From an uncultured Muribaculaceae bacterium (GTDB taxonomy: Bacteria; Bacteroidota; Bacteroidia; Bacteroidales; Muribaculaceae): DNA of 64,000 bases. A program made the position numbers and the translations under genes. The stretch lies in the NCBI GenBank assembly GCA_944321685.1, contig CALUMH010000047.1, forward strand, positions 1-64,000. The letters run 5' to 3'. The notes under the pieces were generated by a model. That model worked only from the letters and a program-made list of their open reading frames with translations. It made no database searches and had not been told where the DNA came from. Below are positions 19,615 to 27,624 of this stretch, one piece after another; the first letter of the stretch is position 1; every line of letters starts with the position of its first letter.

Positions 19615-19766
19615 TACCTTTGCATCGTTTTCATAGTAAAAAGTTTTTAGGTAAGTGATTTTAATGCCGTGAGGCATGAGTTTCATGTTTTAGGTTTATG
19701 TTAATGGTATTAAAGGTTAATTGGTAAAGCGATCCCGGGCAGTGATGTCGGGGATTATTTTTTATT
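19615..19766 (+). ncRNA. Candidate small RNA between nhaD and dnaB
   Basis: The gap from 19463 to 19855 has no gene. It contains the -7 box TACCTTTG (19615-19622) followed by about 135 bases without a convincing ORF. These bases include a stable hairpin ATGCC-GTGA-GGCAT (19664-19677) with a GNRA-type loop. The stretch ends in a GC-rich hairpin (ATCCC/GGGAT, 19732-19755) and a T-rich run to 19763. dnaB has its own consensus promoter after it. The unit therefore reads as an independent short transcript. It does not match tmRNA, SRP RNA or RNase P RNA by eye. Confidence 0.5.
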
Positions 19767-19799
19767 TACGTGTTTATAAATGAGATGTTGAAAACTTGT

Positions 19800-19831
19800 T
19801 TTGTGCGGATAGAATGAATTTATTAAGTTTG
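19800..19831 (+). promoter_or_regulatory. dnaB promoter
   Basis: TTTG (19800-19803), a 20-bp spacer and TAAGTTTG (19824-19831) match the Bacteroidetes consensus. The expected start would give a leader of about 18 nt to the ATG at 19856. Confidence 0.75.
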
Positions 19832-19855
19832 CATTCCCAAAAGCAAACATAGATT

Positions 19856-21451
19856 ATGGATAGCAATAATGGATACTCATATAAAAGTGACGGCAAGCCT
19901 TACAATAACAGCAATCGCAAGCAACCGTCGCAGCAACTTGTCGCCGATTTCGGCATAATGCCACCCATGGATACCGATCTTGAGGAGGCGGTGCTTGGAG
20001 CACTGATGCTTGAGAAGGATGCTTATACGGTAGTGTGCGACTTGTTGAAGCCTGAGAGTTTTTATGAACCGGCCAATCAGCGAATATATGAAGCAATCCA
20101 GCAGCTTGGGGCAATGCAGCGTCCTATAGATATGCTTACGGTTACCGAGCAGTTAAGGCTCAATGGCACACTGGACGAGGCCGGTGGTGCGTTAAGGGTA
20201 TCGGAACTTACAGGACGGGTATCATCGGCTGCCAATGTGGAATACCATGCACGTATTGTTGCGCAAAAATATTTGGCACGTGAACTCATAGCATTTTGTT
20301 CATCGGTACAGACCAAGGCTTTCGACCCTACCAATGATGTTGACGATCTGATGCAGGAAGCTGAGGGCCGGTTGTTTGAAATATCGCAGCATAATGTTAA
20401 AAAGGATGTGACGCAAATCGACCCTGTGATAAACGATGCCATCAAAAAGATAGAAGATGCTGCAAACAGGGAATCGGGATTAAGCGGATTGCAGACGGGG
20501 TTTGTAGATTTGGATAAAGTTACATCGGGTTGGCAGGCAAGCGATTTGATTATCATAGCCGCACGTCCGGCAATGGGTAAGACTGCGCTTGTGCTGTCGA
20601 TGGCCAAAAACATGGCTGTGGATTTCAACATACCTATTGCCATTTTTTCACTTGAAATGTCGAACATTCAGCTCGTAAACCGTCTCATAAGCAACGTGTG
20701 TGAGCTTGAAGGAGAAAAGATAAAGAGTGGCCAATTGTCTCCGGCGGAATGGAACAAATTGATGAGCCGTATAAAGAATTTATATTCGGCACCGATGTAT
20801 ATCGATGATACTGCAAATTTGTCGGTATTTGAATTAAGGACCAAGGCTCGGCGGCTTGTGCGAGAGCATGGTATAAAGTTGATAATAATTGACTATTTGC
20901 AGTTGATGAATGCAAGCGGAATGAAATTTGGCAGCCGTGAGCAGGAAGTAAGTACCATATCAAGGTCGTTGAAACAACTTGCTAAGGAACTTGAAATACC
21001 GGTGATTGCATTGTCCCAGTTAAACCGCAGTGTGGAGAATCGTACCGATGGTAAGCGTCCGCAACTTTCCGACCTGCGTGAATCGGGTGCCATAGAGCAG
21101 GATGCCGATATTGTGTGTTTTATACATCGACCCGAGTATTACACCAAGTCGGGTGAAGATGCAAGCGGCAATGACATACGCGGGCTTGCCGAGTTCATCA
21201 TTGCCAAGCACCGTAGCGGTGCCGTAGGCGATGTGAAGATGCGGTTCAGGGCTCAATATGCGCGTTTTGAAAACTGGAGCGACAGTGTTATAGAAGTTGG
21301 AACCTATGAGTCGAAATTGGGCGGTAATAACGGACTTGGCGGAGAAAACCATGAAATGCCGCCATTGCCTCAGCAGGGTGGTGACGATATGGGCCTGCCA
21401 TCAAATTTTGACTTCTCGGCAGGCCCTGGTGACGTGCAACCTCCGTATTGA
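19856..21451 (+). CDS. dnaB: Replicative DNA helicase
   Basis: A 531-aa hexameric helicase of the replication fork. The N-terminal DnaB domain (about 35-140; MPPMDTDLEEAVLGALMLE) is followed by a linker and a RecA-like domain. That domain has Walker A ARPAMGKT ending at G241-K242-T243, Walker B LIIIDYLQLM and the motif SREQEVSTISRSLKQLAKEL. No intein is present. The C-terminal tail is Gly/Pro-rich. The stop is immediately adjacent to the stop of convergent cysK. Confidence 0.97.
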   Translation: MDSNNGYSYKSDGKPYNNSNRKQPSQQLVADFGIMPPMDTDLEEAVLGALMLEKDAYTVVCDLLKPESFYEPANQRIYEAIQQLGAMQRPIDMLTVTEQLRLNGTLDEAGGALRVSELTGRVSSAANVEYHARIVAQKYLARELIAFCSSVQTKAFDPTNDVDDLMQEAEGRLFEISQHNVKKDVTQIDPVINDAIKKIEDAANRESGLSGLQTGFVDLDKVTSGWQASDLIIIAARPAMGKTALVLSMAKNMAVDFNIPIAIFSLEMSNIQLVNRLISNVCELEGEKIKSGQLSPAEWNKLMSRIKNLYSAPMYIDDTANLSVFELRTKARRLVREHGIKLIIIDYLQLMNASGMKFGSREQEVSTISRSLKQLAKELEIPVIALSQLNRSVENRTDGKRPQLSDLRESGAIEQDADIVCFIHRPEYYTKSGEDASGNDIRGLAEFIIAKHRSGAVGDVKMRFRAQYARFENWSDSVIEVGTYESKLGGNNGLGGENHEMPPLPQQGGDDMGLPSNFDFSAGPGDVQPPY

Positions 21452-22393
21452 TTACAGAGGCAGTTTGTCATAATCGTACAATTCGGTTGACAAATAGCGT
21501 TCCCCGGTATCGGGTAAGATTGCAACTATGCACTTATCTTCATTCTCCTTGCGTAATGCAACTTGCAGGGCTGCCCATACGGCTGCGCCTGAAGATATCC
21601 CCACAAGCAAGCCTTCACGTGTGCCAAGTAGGCGGCTTGTTTTGATAGCTTCATTGTCAGGAACATCTATCACTTCGTCAACTATCGATGCATCATAATT
21701 GTTGGGAATAAAGTTTGCCCCGATGCCTTGGATTTTGTGCGGTCCTGGTTTGCCTCCGTTAAGTATGGGAGACGATGCCGGTTCGGCGGCGATTATTTTA
21801 ATATCAGGGTTATGTTGTTTCAACCCTTTCCCGATACCGCTCACTGTACCACCGGTGCCGACACCGGCAACGAGTATGTCGGCTTTGCCATCGGTGTCTT
21901 CCCAAATTTCTTGGGATGTGGTGGCGATGTGTGCTTGCGGATTAGCCGGATTGGAAAATTGTTGGAGTACAATTGAATTCGGTGTGTTGCGCTGCAATTC
22001 TTCGGCTTTGTCAACAGCGCCTTGCATACCTGCGCTGCCCGGTGTAAGCACCACTTGCGCACCAAGGGCTTTCAGCAGCATTTGCCGTTCCATACTCATG
22101 GTTTCCGGCATGGTCATTATTGCCTTGAAACCGCGGGCTGCGGCGTTCATTGCAATTCCCACGCCGGTATTACCGCTGGTTGGCTCGATTATTGTGCCAC
22201 CTTCATGCATCCTGCCTGTGGCCAAAGCATCATCGATCATCGACTTGGCCACACGGTCTTTTATGCTGCCTGCCGGGTTGAAATACTCAAGTTTGGCAAC
22301 TATGCGTGCTTTGATATTGTAAATTTTGGCGATATTGTGCAATTCAAGCATAGGCGTTCGGCCTATAAGCTCGGTAATATTGTTTGCTATCAT
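21452..22393 (-). CDS. cysK: Cysteine synthase A
   Basis: A 313-aa PLP enzyme that makes cysteine from O-acetylserine and sulfide. The PLP lysine is in AGSIKDRVAKSM (about residue 44). The phosphate and substrate loops PTSGNTGVGIAM and VAGVGTGGTVSGIGKGLK are present, as is GISSGAAVWAA. It is convergent with dnaB with no spacer, and 20 bases downstream of radC on the same strand. Confidence 0.95.
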   Translation of the reverse strand: MIANNITELIGRTPMLELHNIAKIYNIKARIVAKLEYFNPAGSIKDRVAKSMIDDALATGRMHEGGTIIEPTSGNTGVGIAMNAAARGFKAIMTMPETMSMERQMLLKALGAQVVLTPGSAGMQGAVDKAEELQRNTPNSIVLQQFSNPANPQAHIATTSQEIWEDTDGKADILVAGVGTGGTVSGIGKGLKQHNPDIKIIAAEPASSPILNGGKPGPHKIQGIGANFIPNNYDASIVDEVIDVPDNEAIKTSRLLGTREGLLVGISSGAAVWAALQVALRKENEDKCIVAILPDTGERYLSTELYDYDKLPL

Positions 22394-22413
22394 AAATTAT
22401 ATTGATTAATGGT

Positions 22414-23127
22414 TTATATTTTGCCTTCATCTACATAGCTGTAGTATCCGGTTTCGCTTATTATTACATGATCGACAAATTCTATACCAATCACATGGCA
22501 ACTTTTTTGCAGTTGAATGGTAATGTTATCGTCGTTGGGGCTTGGGAAATTGTTGCCCGATGGGTGGTTGTGCGCGATGATTATACCCTCGGCAAGATGG
22601 TCGATAGCTGTTTTCAGGATTATCTTAGGGTCAACAGCAGTCATGCTCGTGCCGCCCGAACTTATTTTTATTTTTGCAGTGATGTGTTTTGCCCTGTCAA
22701 GAGTGAGCATCCAGAATTCTTCGTGTGGCAAGTGGATAAGATCCATTTTGAGGTAGTCGTAAACCGAGCGACTCGATAGCACTTGTGGCCGCTGCGGCAT
22801 CTTTTCGGAATGGTATCGGCGGCCAAGTTCGAGTGCGGCAAGTATGGTTATGGCCCTCACCGTGCCTATCCCCCTGAACTGCTTGGTGAGATCTTTTACC
22901 GAAAGTCGGGCAATGCTGTTCAGCCGGTTGTCGAAAGTGTTGAGAATGCGTTGGCACAGGTCCACGACCGATTCTCCACGAGTGCCGCTTCCTACGAGTA
23001 TTGCGAGCAGTTCGGCAGTAGATAGTGCGCCAAAGCCATGTTGCAACGCTTTTTCGCGAGGACGATCATCGGCTGCCATATTTTTAATGGCACGGGTATA
23101 GGCCGCTTGTGAAGTATCTTGTTTCAT
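22414..23127 (-). CDS. radC: RadC family JAB-domain protein
   Basis: A 237-aa protein with an N-terminal helix-hairpin-helix region (about 30-100: LSTAELLAILVGSGTRGESVVDL, FRGIGTVRA) and a C-terminal JAB/MPN metalloprotease-like domain. The JAB domain carries the metal motif E...HxH...D, here AHNHPSGNNFPSPND. The family was named for DNA repair, but its actual role is unsettled. The start is directly behind the stop of the glycosyltransferase gene. Confidence 0.9.
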   Translation of the reverse strand: MKQDTSQAAYTRAIKNMAADDRPREKALQHGFGALSTAELLAILVGSGTRGESVVDLCQRILNTFDNRLNSIARLSVKDLTKQFRGIGTVRAITILAALELGRRYHSEKMPQRPQVLSSRSVYDYLKMDLIHLPHEEFWMLTLDRAKHITAKIKISSGGTSMTAVDPKIILKTAIDHLAEGIIIAHNHPSGNNFPSPNDDNITIQLQKSCHVIGIEFVDHVIISETGYYSYVDEGKI

Positions 23128-24126
23128 TTACTTGCCTTTCCTGATTTTTATTTCTTCGTCGATGTTACGTCCGCGGCGTAGCAATATTTTTACTACCCAG
23201 GCTTTAAGAAAACCGGTACCATATGCGCCAAGTTGAATTATGCTTGCCGGTATTGCAAGTGAACCTATTTTCAGGCTGCGATTGGAGACGGTTGCAGCAA
23301 AAAATATTGCAATAAAGTATGCAACAAGAGGGATGATTGCCCACGGAGTCCAAAATATGGCAAGCAAAATCATTGCCAACGAACCAAGGACAAATGCAGC
23401 AGGCAGGCAATGCACGATTTTCAGTGAATCGGGGTAGAGTAATTTCAGTGTTATTCGCGACATTCCGAAAACATAGGTTTGCCGACAGAATTTGCTGAAA
23501 TCAACCCGTCGCTTGTGGTAAACAAATGCGTCACGGAAGAGCCGTATCTTGAACCCTGCATTGCGTATGCGTGTGCTCATGTCGATGTCTTCGGAGAACA
23601 TTTCGCGGAAACCGCCAACTGTTTCCCACACTTTGCGTGAATAGCCCATGTTAAACGAGCGTGGCACAAACTTGTCAAGCTTGATTTTGCCTCCGCGTAT
23701 CCCACCTGTGGTGAGGAACGAGGTCATGGAGAAATTTATGGCCTTCTGCACGTCGCTGAATGACGAATGGGCAGCATCGGGTCCGCCGAAGCAGTCGGCA
23801 TAATTATTTCTCAATTCGGTTTCAAGTGTTTCAAAATATTGTGGAGGAATTATACAGTCCGAGTCGAAAAAAACGAGATATTCTCCGCATGAATGCTCAA
23901 TGCCATAGTTGCGCGCTATACTGCGCCCTTCGTTAGATTTGTGGAAATATTTCAAGTCGAGTTTCCCGCTATAATCATCGGCGACTGTTTTGCAAGGAAT
24001 GGTGGAACCGTCTTCTACAATTATTACTTCAAAATTCTTTGAAGTTTGTTTGGACAGGCTTTCAAGCAGGTCGCGAACTTCATCTACACGGTTATATACC
24101 GGAGTTATTACCGAGAAATATGGCAT
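23128..24126 (-). CDS. Family 2 glycosyltransferase with C-terminal membrane segments
   Basis: A 332-aa protein. The GT-A nucleotide-sugar domain (about 1-230) begins PYFSVITPVYNR and has EVIIVEDGS and the metal-binding FFDSDC. Two to three hydrophobic helices at about 245-310 anchor it to the inner membrane. The open frame reaches an ATG at 24195, but homology starts exactly at the ATG at 24126. It probably makes a cell-envelope glycan; donor and acceptor are unknown. It is coupled to radC, with adjacent stop and start. Confidence 0.85.
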   Translation of the reverse strand: MPYFSVITPVYNRVDEVRDLLESLSKQTSKNFEVIIVEDGSTIPCKTVADDYSGKLDLKYFHKSNEGRSIARNYGIEHSCGEYLVFFDSDCIIPPQYFETLETELRNNYADCFGGPDAAHSSFSDVQKAINFSMTSFLTTGGIRGGKIKLDKFVPRSFNMGYSRKVWETVGGFREMFSEDIDMSTRIRNAGFKIRLFRDAFVYHKRRVDFSKFCRQTYVFGMSRITLKLLYPDSLKIVHCLPAAFVLGSLAMILLAIFWTPWAIIPLVAYFIAIFFAATVSNRSLKIGSLAIPASIIQLGAYGTGFLKAWVVKILLRRGRNIDEEIKIRKGK

Positions 24127-24193
24127 ATTGTAGTATAATTTTTTCTCAAAATTAACCGAAAAATGCTGATTATGCAAATGAAGCCATAAAAGC

Positions 24194-24234
24194 AAGAATC
24201 TGTTTGAATAATATATCAGTTCAAACAGATTCTT
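24194..24234 (-). terminator. 15-bp perfect hairpin downstream of lipoprotein locus
   Basis: Arms 24194-24208 and 24220-24234 are perfectly complementary (AAGAATCTGTTTGAA). On the minus strand the hairpin follows the lipoprotein and small ORF and is followed by a short T-rich stretch. Confidence 0.6.
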
Positions 24235-24252
24235 TGCCGGTGTGTTATTGCT

Positions 24253-24420
24253 TTAATGCTTTTCTCTGAATATTTTATTTGCTATTATCAAAACAGAAGT
24301 TGTTATAAGTGCGAATATAACAGAAGATAAAACAAATGCCTCTCCATTTATTGTGTAATTTACTGCATATGAACAAATAAAAAACACTAAAAAGGTTACA
24401 ATTGTGCGAAGTGTGTTTTT
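24253..24420 (-). other. Start-less ORF encoding two membrane helices
   Basis: A 55-codon open frame without ATG or GTG near its beginning. It begins right after two in-frame stops that end the lipoprotein gene and lies in the same frame. The translation has two hydrophobic helices (about 5-20 and 30-48, TLRTIVTFLVFFICSYAV and FVLSSVIFALITTSVLIIA) and a basic tail KIFREKH. It may be a read-through tail, a gene with a non-standard start, or a degenerate remnant. Small two-helix proteins downstream of secreted peptides can be immunity proteins, but nothing here proves that. Confidence 0.3.
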
Positions 24421-24426
24421 TTACAG

Positions 24427-25214
24427 TTACCATAATTGATCGATTGCATTTTCTACGGATCCGGCAGCTGCTCCAGAAAGACATACGGCAGCCCATGCTT
24501 TCCAACCTACGGGTCCACAACCTAATAAATAACTAACGCCTCCACTCACTACTGCTGCAATACAGCCATTGAAATCGGCTTTGCCTAAAGCTTTCCATTG
24601 AAATTTTACAGCCATTTCGGATGGCTGATTTTCATCTTTATTGATCCATTGTGTATAATTTTCTTGCCAATAATAGAGGGTATTTTCGGCTACAGAAATG
24701 GAGGAAAGCATTACATCTAAATCTTCACCTTGTAATTCTGAATATGCTTTGTCTTTGACATCTGCAATTCTTTTTTGCAGAGACTCCATATCAGAATCGT
24801 CATCAGTTAGTATTAAATCTAATTCTCCATATAATTTTTTTTGTTCTGTTGTTAGTTGGTTGAACAATTCTTCAAATGAAGACTCGTTTAACGAGAGTTG
24901 GTTGTCTATGCTTTTTTCAACCAAAGGTATGTATTCTTCGGTCAAGTCATATTCATTTTTTACGTATTCCACTGTTGTACGTTTAATGACATTGTTTATT
25001 TCTGTTTTAGAAATAGCAGGTTCTCCGCTTCTTGTTTGTGGAATGTTTTTTAATGCATCGTAGATCTTATCTAAGCATTCATTATGCTGAATGCCGATTT
25101 CTTGTTTTACTTCATTTGGCACTATACCAGAATTTTTTTCTTGATTGTTACAAGATATTAAGCTTATGACAAGTGTCATTAAAACAGTTGTTGATGATAA
25201 AAGATTTTTTTCAT
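24427..25214 (-). CDS. Putative lipoprotein with A7 frameshift at its start
   Basis: The frame open from 25179 gives 250 aa beginning with LVISLISCNNQ, a truncated lipoprotein signal. The ATG at 25212-25214 is followed by seven A and is out of frame by one base. With eight A the N-terminus becomes MKKNLLSSTTVLMTLVISLISC, a complete lipoprotein signal with lipobox LISC. The mature part is acidic and helical (about 20-190). It ends in a Gly/Ala/Cys-rich hydrophobic segment of about 45 residues (CIAAVVSGGVSYLLGCGPVG, AAVCLSGAAAGSVENAI) that resembles a membrane-inserting or bacteriocin-like tail. No known family was recognised. A consensus promoter lies at 25258-25289. Base composition is AT-richer than the neighbours, which suggests acquisition. 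Confidence 0.55.
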
Positions 25215-25257
25215 AAGTTTTTGGTTAATTATTGTTGGTTATTAATTGATTTGTTTG

Positions 25258-25289
25258 CAAATTTATCACAAATATTAATCCAACACAAA
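25258..25289 (-). promoter_or_regulatory. Promoter of the lipoprotein gene
   Basis: On the minus strand TTTG (25289-25286), a 20-bp spacer and TAAATTTG (25265-25258) fit the consensus. The ATG at 25214 lies about 40 bases downstream, supporting that codon as the real start. Confidence 0.7.
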
Positions 25290-25361
25290 CCAATTGTAGT
25301 TTTTTAACGATTAAAAAATGTCTATTTCGTAGGTTATCTTTATTTCAGTTTAATAAGTGTA

Positions 25362-25639
25362 ATAGAGGGTTTATGGGGTTATGGTGTGCCGAAATGTAAA
25401 TTCAAGGGAGATAAAGTCATCAAATCTGTGGAGACTGGCGGCGCAGTGACCGCCGATGGCAACAACAATTCGATCTCAAAGAGATCGAACACATTGAACC
25501 GTAATGCATTCGACCTCTTTGAGGCCGTTTCTAATATGTTGATTCCTTGCTCCGATGGTTCGGCTTCGCCTCACACATCGGTTACCGCAGATTGGACGGC
25601 TTTGCCGCCCTTTTTGAATTTACATTTTTGACCCTCTAT
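25362..25639. repeat. 278-bp imperfect palindromic element (MITE/REP-like)
   Basis: Outer inverted repeats ATAGAGGGT/ACCCTCTAT (25362-25370, 25631-25639) enclose perfect inner repeats AAATGTAAATTCAA/TTGAATTTACATTT (25392-25405, 25614-25627). The centre has two related hairpins built on TCGATCTC-AAA-GAGATCGA (about 25472-25490) and TCGACCTCTTTGAGG. GC-rich GGCGGC/GCCGCC blocks lie near both ends. It contains an 81-codon ORF that is probably not a gene. It fills the otherwise gene-free stretch between the lipoprotein promoter and ald. Confidence 0.6.
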
Positions 25640-25699
25640 AAAGTCTGTGTGTAGTAAAATTTATGACTTAACTTTTTTTTGAGTGGTGTAGGGCATATG

Positions 25700-26806
25700 T
25701 TACAAGGCTAATGGGGTGTATGGCATTTGCCAAACGTCGGCTACGGCCTTGTAGGTGATTTCCCCGTTCACTATGTTCAGACCGAGGGCAAGTGCCGGGT
25801 CTTCGCGGCACGCTTGTTGCCAGCCTTTGTCGGCAAGAGCTATGGCGTAGGGCATAGTGGCGTTGGTCAGCGCGAGGGTCGAGGTGTAAGGCACGGCTCC
25901 CGGAATATTGGCCACGGCATAATGCACTATACCATCGACGGTGTAAACCGGCTCGGAGTGTGAAGTGGGGTGTGAAGTCTCGAAACAGCCGCCTTGGTCG
26001 ATGGCCACGTCAACGAGCACGGTGCCCGGCTGCATCAACTGTAGCATATCGCGGGTTATGAGGTGTGGAGCCTTGTCGCCTGGAATAAGTACCGATCCGA
26101 CAACAAGGTCAACCATCGGCAATTCTTTTTCAATGTTGTGGCGTGAAGAATACAGCGTTTTCACATTGCGCGGCATTATTTCGTCGAGGTAACGCAATCG
26201 CTTTAGGTTGATGTCGGTAATGGTTACATCGGCTCCCAGCCCGGCTGCCATCATTGCAGCGTTGGTACCTACGGTTCCGCCTCCAAGGATAAGCACTTTG
26301 GCCGGTTTCACCCCCGGTACGCCTCCCAGCAATATCCCTTTGCCCGATTGCGGCTTTTCGAGGAAACGCGCGCCTTCCTGTATCGACATTCGGCCTGCCA
26401 CTTCACTCATGGGTATAAGTAACGGAAGTGAGTGATCTTCGAGCTCCACGGTCTCGTAAGCAAGGCATACGGCACGAGATGCCACCATAGCCTCGGTGAG
26501 ACGACGGTCAGATGCAAAGTGGAAATAAGTGAAAATGAGTTGGCTTTCTTTAATCAACGGATACTCGGGTTCGATGGGCTCTTTCACTTTCACAATCATT
26601 TCGGCTGCGGCATATACGTCGGAAATGTCGGGCAGTATGGTGGCTCCCACGGCTTTGTATTCGCTGTCGGGAAATCCCGAGCCTTCGCCCGCCGTGTGTT
26701 GTACATATACGGTGTGGCCGCGTCTTATCAGTTCGGAAACACCTGCCGGGGTCATGCCCACGCGGTTCTCGTTGTTCTTGATTTCTTTAGGAATACCTAC
26801 AATCAT
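25700..26806 (-). CDS. ald: Alanine dehydrogenase
   Basis: A 368-aa NAD-dependent enzyme that interconverts L-alanine and pyruvate plus ammonia. It starts at MIVGIPKEIKNNENRVGMTP; the open frame extends 38 codons upstream into AT-rich DNA, which is not conserved sequence. The substrate-binding KVKEPIEPEYPLI and the Rossmann glycine motif LILGGGTVGTNAAMMAAGLGADV are clear. The catalytic His/Asp region DVAIDQGGCFETSHPTSH agrees with Ald rather than transhydrogenase alpha. It is a single-gene unit divergent from the kinase gene at 26987. Confidence 0.95.
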   Translation of the reverse strand: MIVGIPKEIKNNENRVGMTPAGVSELIRRGHTVYVQHTAGEGSGFPDSEYKAVGATILPDISDVYAAAEMIVKVKEPIEPEYPLIKESQLIFTYFHFASDRRLTEAMVASRAVCLAYETVELEDHSLPLLIPMSEVAGRMSIQEGARFLEKPQSGKGILLGGVPGVKPAKVLILGGGTVGTNAAMMAAGLGADVTITDINLKRLRYLDEIMPRNVKTLYSSRHNIEKELPMVDLVVGSVLIPGDKAPHLITRDMLQLMQPGTVLVDVAIDQGGCFETSHPTSHSEPVYTVDGIVHYAVANIPGAVPYTSTLALTNATMPYAIALADKGWQQACREDPALALGLNIVNGEITYKAVADVWQMPYTPLAL

Positions 26807-26926
26807 AGTTTTTTCGATTTTAAGTTGGGTTATATATACCGCTAAGATATACATAAATAACATATTAAGTATTATGAATGAGGAACTTTTTTTCGTGAAA
26901 ATGAAAATGTAAAATATCACTGTCGT

Positions 26927-26960
26927 TTTGCGGTTATATAAAATTTTATTGTTATATTTG
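26927..26960 (+). promoter_or_regulatory. Promoter of cytidylate kinase-like gene
   Basis: TTTG (26927-26930), a 22-bp spacer and TATATTTG (26953-26960) match the Bacteroidetes promoter with a slightly long spacer. The ATG is at 26987. Confidence 0.6.
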
Positions 26961-26986
26961 ACTAATGATTAAAACCGCGTAATACT

Positions 26987-27619
26987 ATGAATGAAGAATC
27001 GAAATATGTTATAACCATAGGCCGCCAATATGGAAGCGGTGGCCGAGAGATAGGCCGTATGGTAGCCAATGCACTTGGAATAAAATATTACGACAAAGAA
27101 TTGCTAACCGAAGCTGCACGGTCGTCGGGAGTGTGCCAAGAAATGTTTGAGGCAGTGGACGAGCGCACCCCGTCATTTTTTTCCAATTTGTGGTCGTTTA
27201 ATTTGGGATTTAACACAGGTGCTTATTTGCTTGGGAATACACCATTGTCTGACGATCGTATATACACTGCACAATGTGCCGTGATGAGAGAGCTTGCCGA
27301 AAAATCATCGTGTGTCATAGTGGGGCGCAGTGCCGATTATGTGTTACGCAATAATCCAAGGCTTGTGAGTGTGTTCATTCATGCTTCGCTTGAAGCCCGC
27401 GTGAAGCGTATAATGGGGCGTGGCGATTGCGAGACCGAAGATGCAGCCCGCTCACTTGCAGCCAAGAAAGATAAGTTGCGTTCGAGCTACTATAATTTTT
27501 ACACCGACAAGACATGGGGCAATGCCGCTTCTTATGACCTGTCGATCGACTCTTCAAAATTGACAAGCGAGGAAGTGTGCAAGATGATTGTCGATTACGT
27601 TCACCTTAGGCTTAAATAG
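26987..27619 (+). CDS. Cytidylate kinase-like family protein
   Basis: A 210-aa P-loop-type kinase of the cytidylate kinase-like (Cytidylate_kin2/AAA_26) family. The nucleotide loop is TIGRQYGSGGREIGRMVA at about 10-28, followed by the LID/Arg region VFIHASLEARVKRIM and SLAAKKDKLRSSYYNFYTDKTWG. These proteins are distinct from housekeeping Cmk and their substrate is not settled. It is only 5 bases upstream of the MmeI-like gene and probably cotranscribed with it. Confidence 0.85.
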   Translation: MNEESKYVITIGRQYGSGGREIGRMVANALGIKYYDKELLTEAARSSGVCQEMFEAVDERTPSFFSNLWSFNLGFNTGAYLLGNTPLSDDRIYTAQCAVMRELAEKSSCVIVGRSADYVLRNNPRLVSVFIHASLEARVKRIMGRGDCETEDAARSLAAKKDKLRSSYYNFYTDKTWGNAASYDLSIDSSKLTSEEVCKMIVDYVHLRLK

Positions 27620-27624
27620 CAGGC

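Noticed and set aside
19856..21451. Intein in dnaB
   Set aside because: The length is normal and the Walker A and B regions are continuous.
25386..25631. 81-codon ORF inside the palindromic element
   Set aside because: It spans the inverted repeats themselves and its sequence is dictated by the palindrome; no domain is visible and no promoter faces it.
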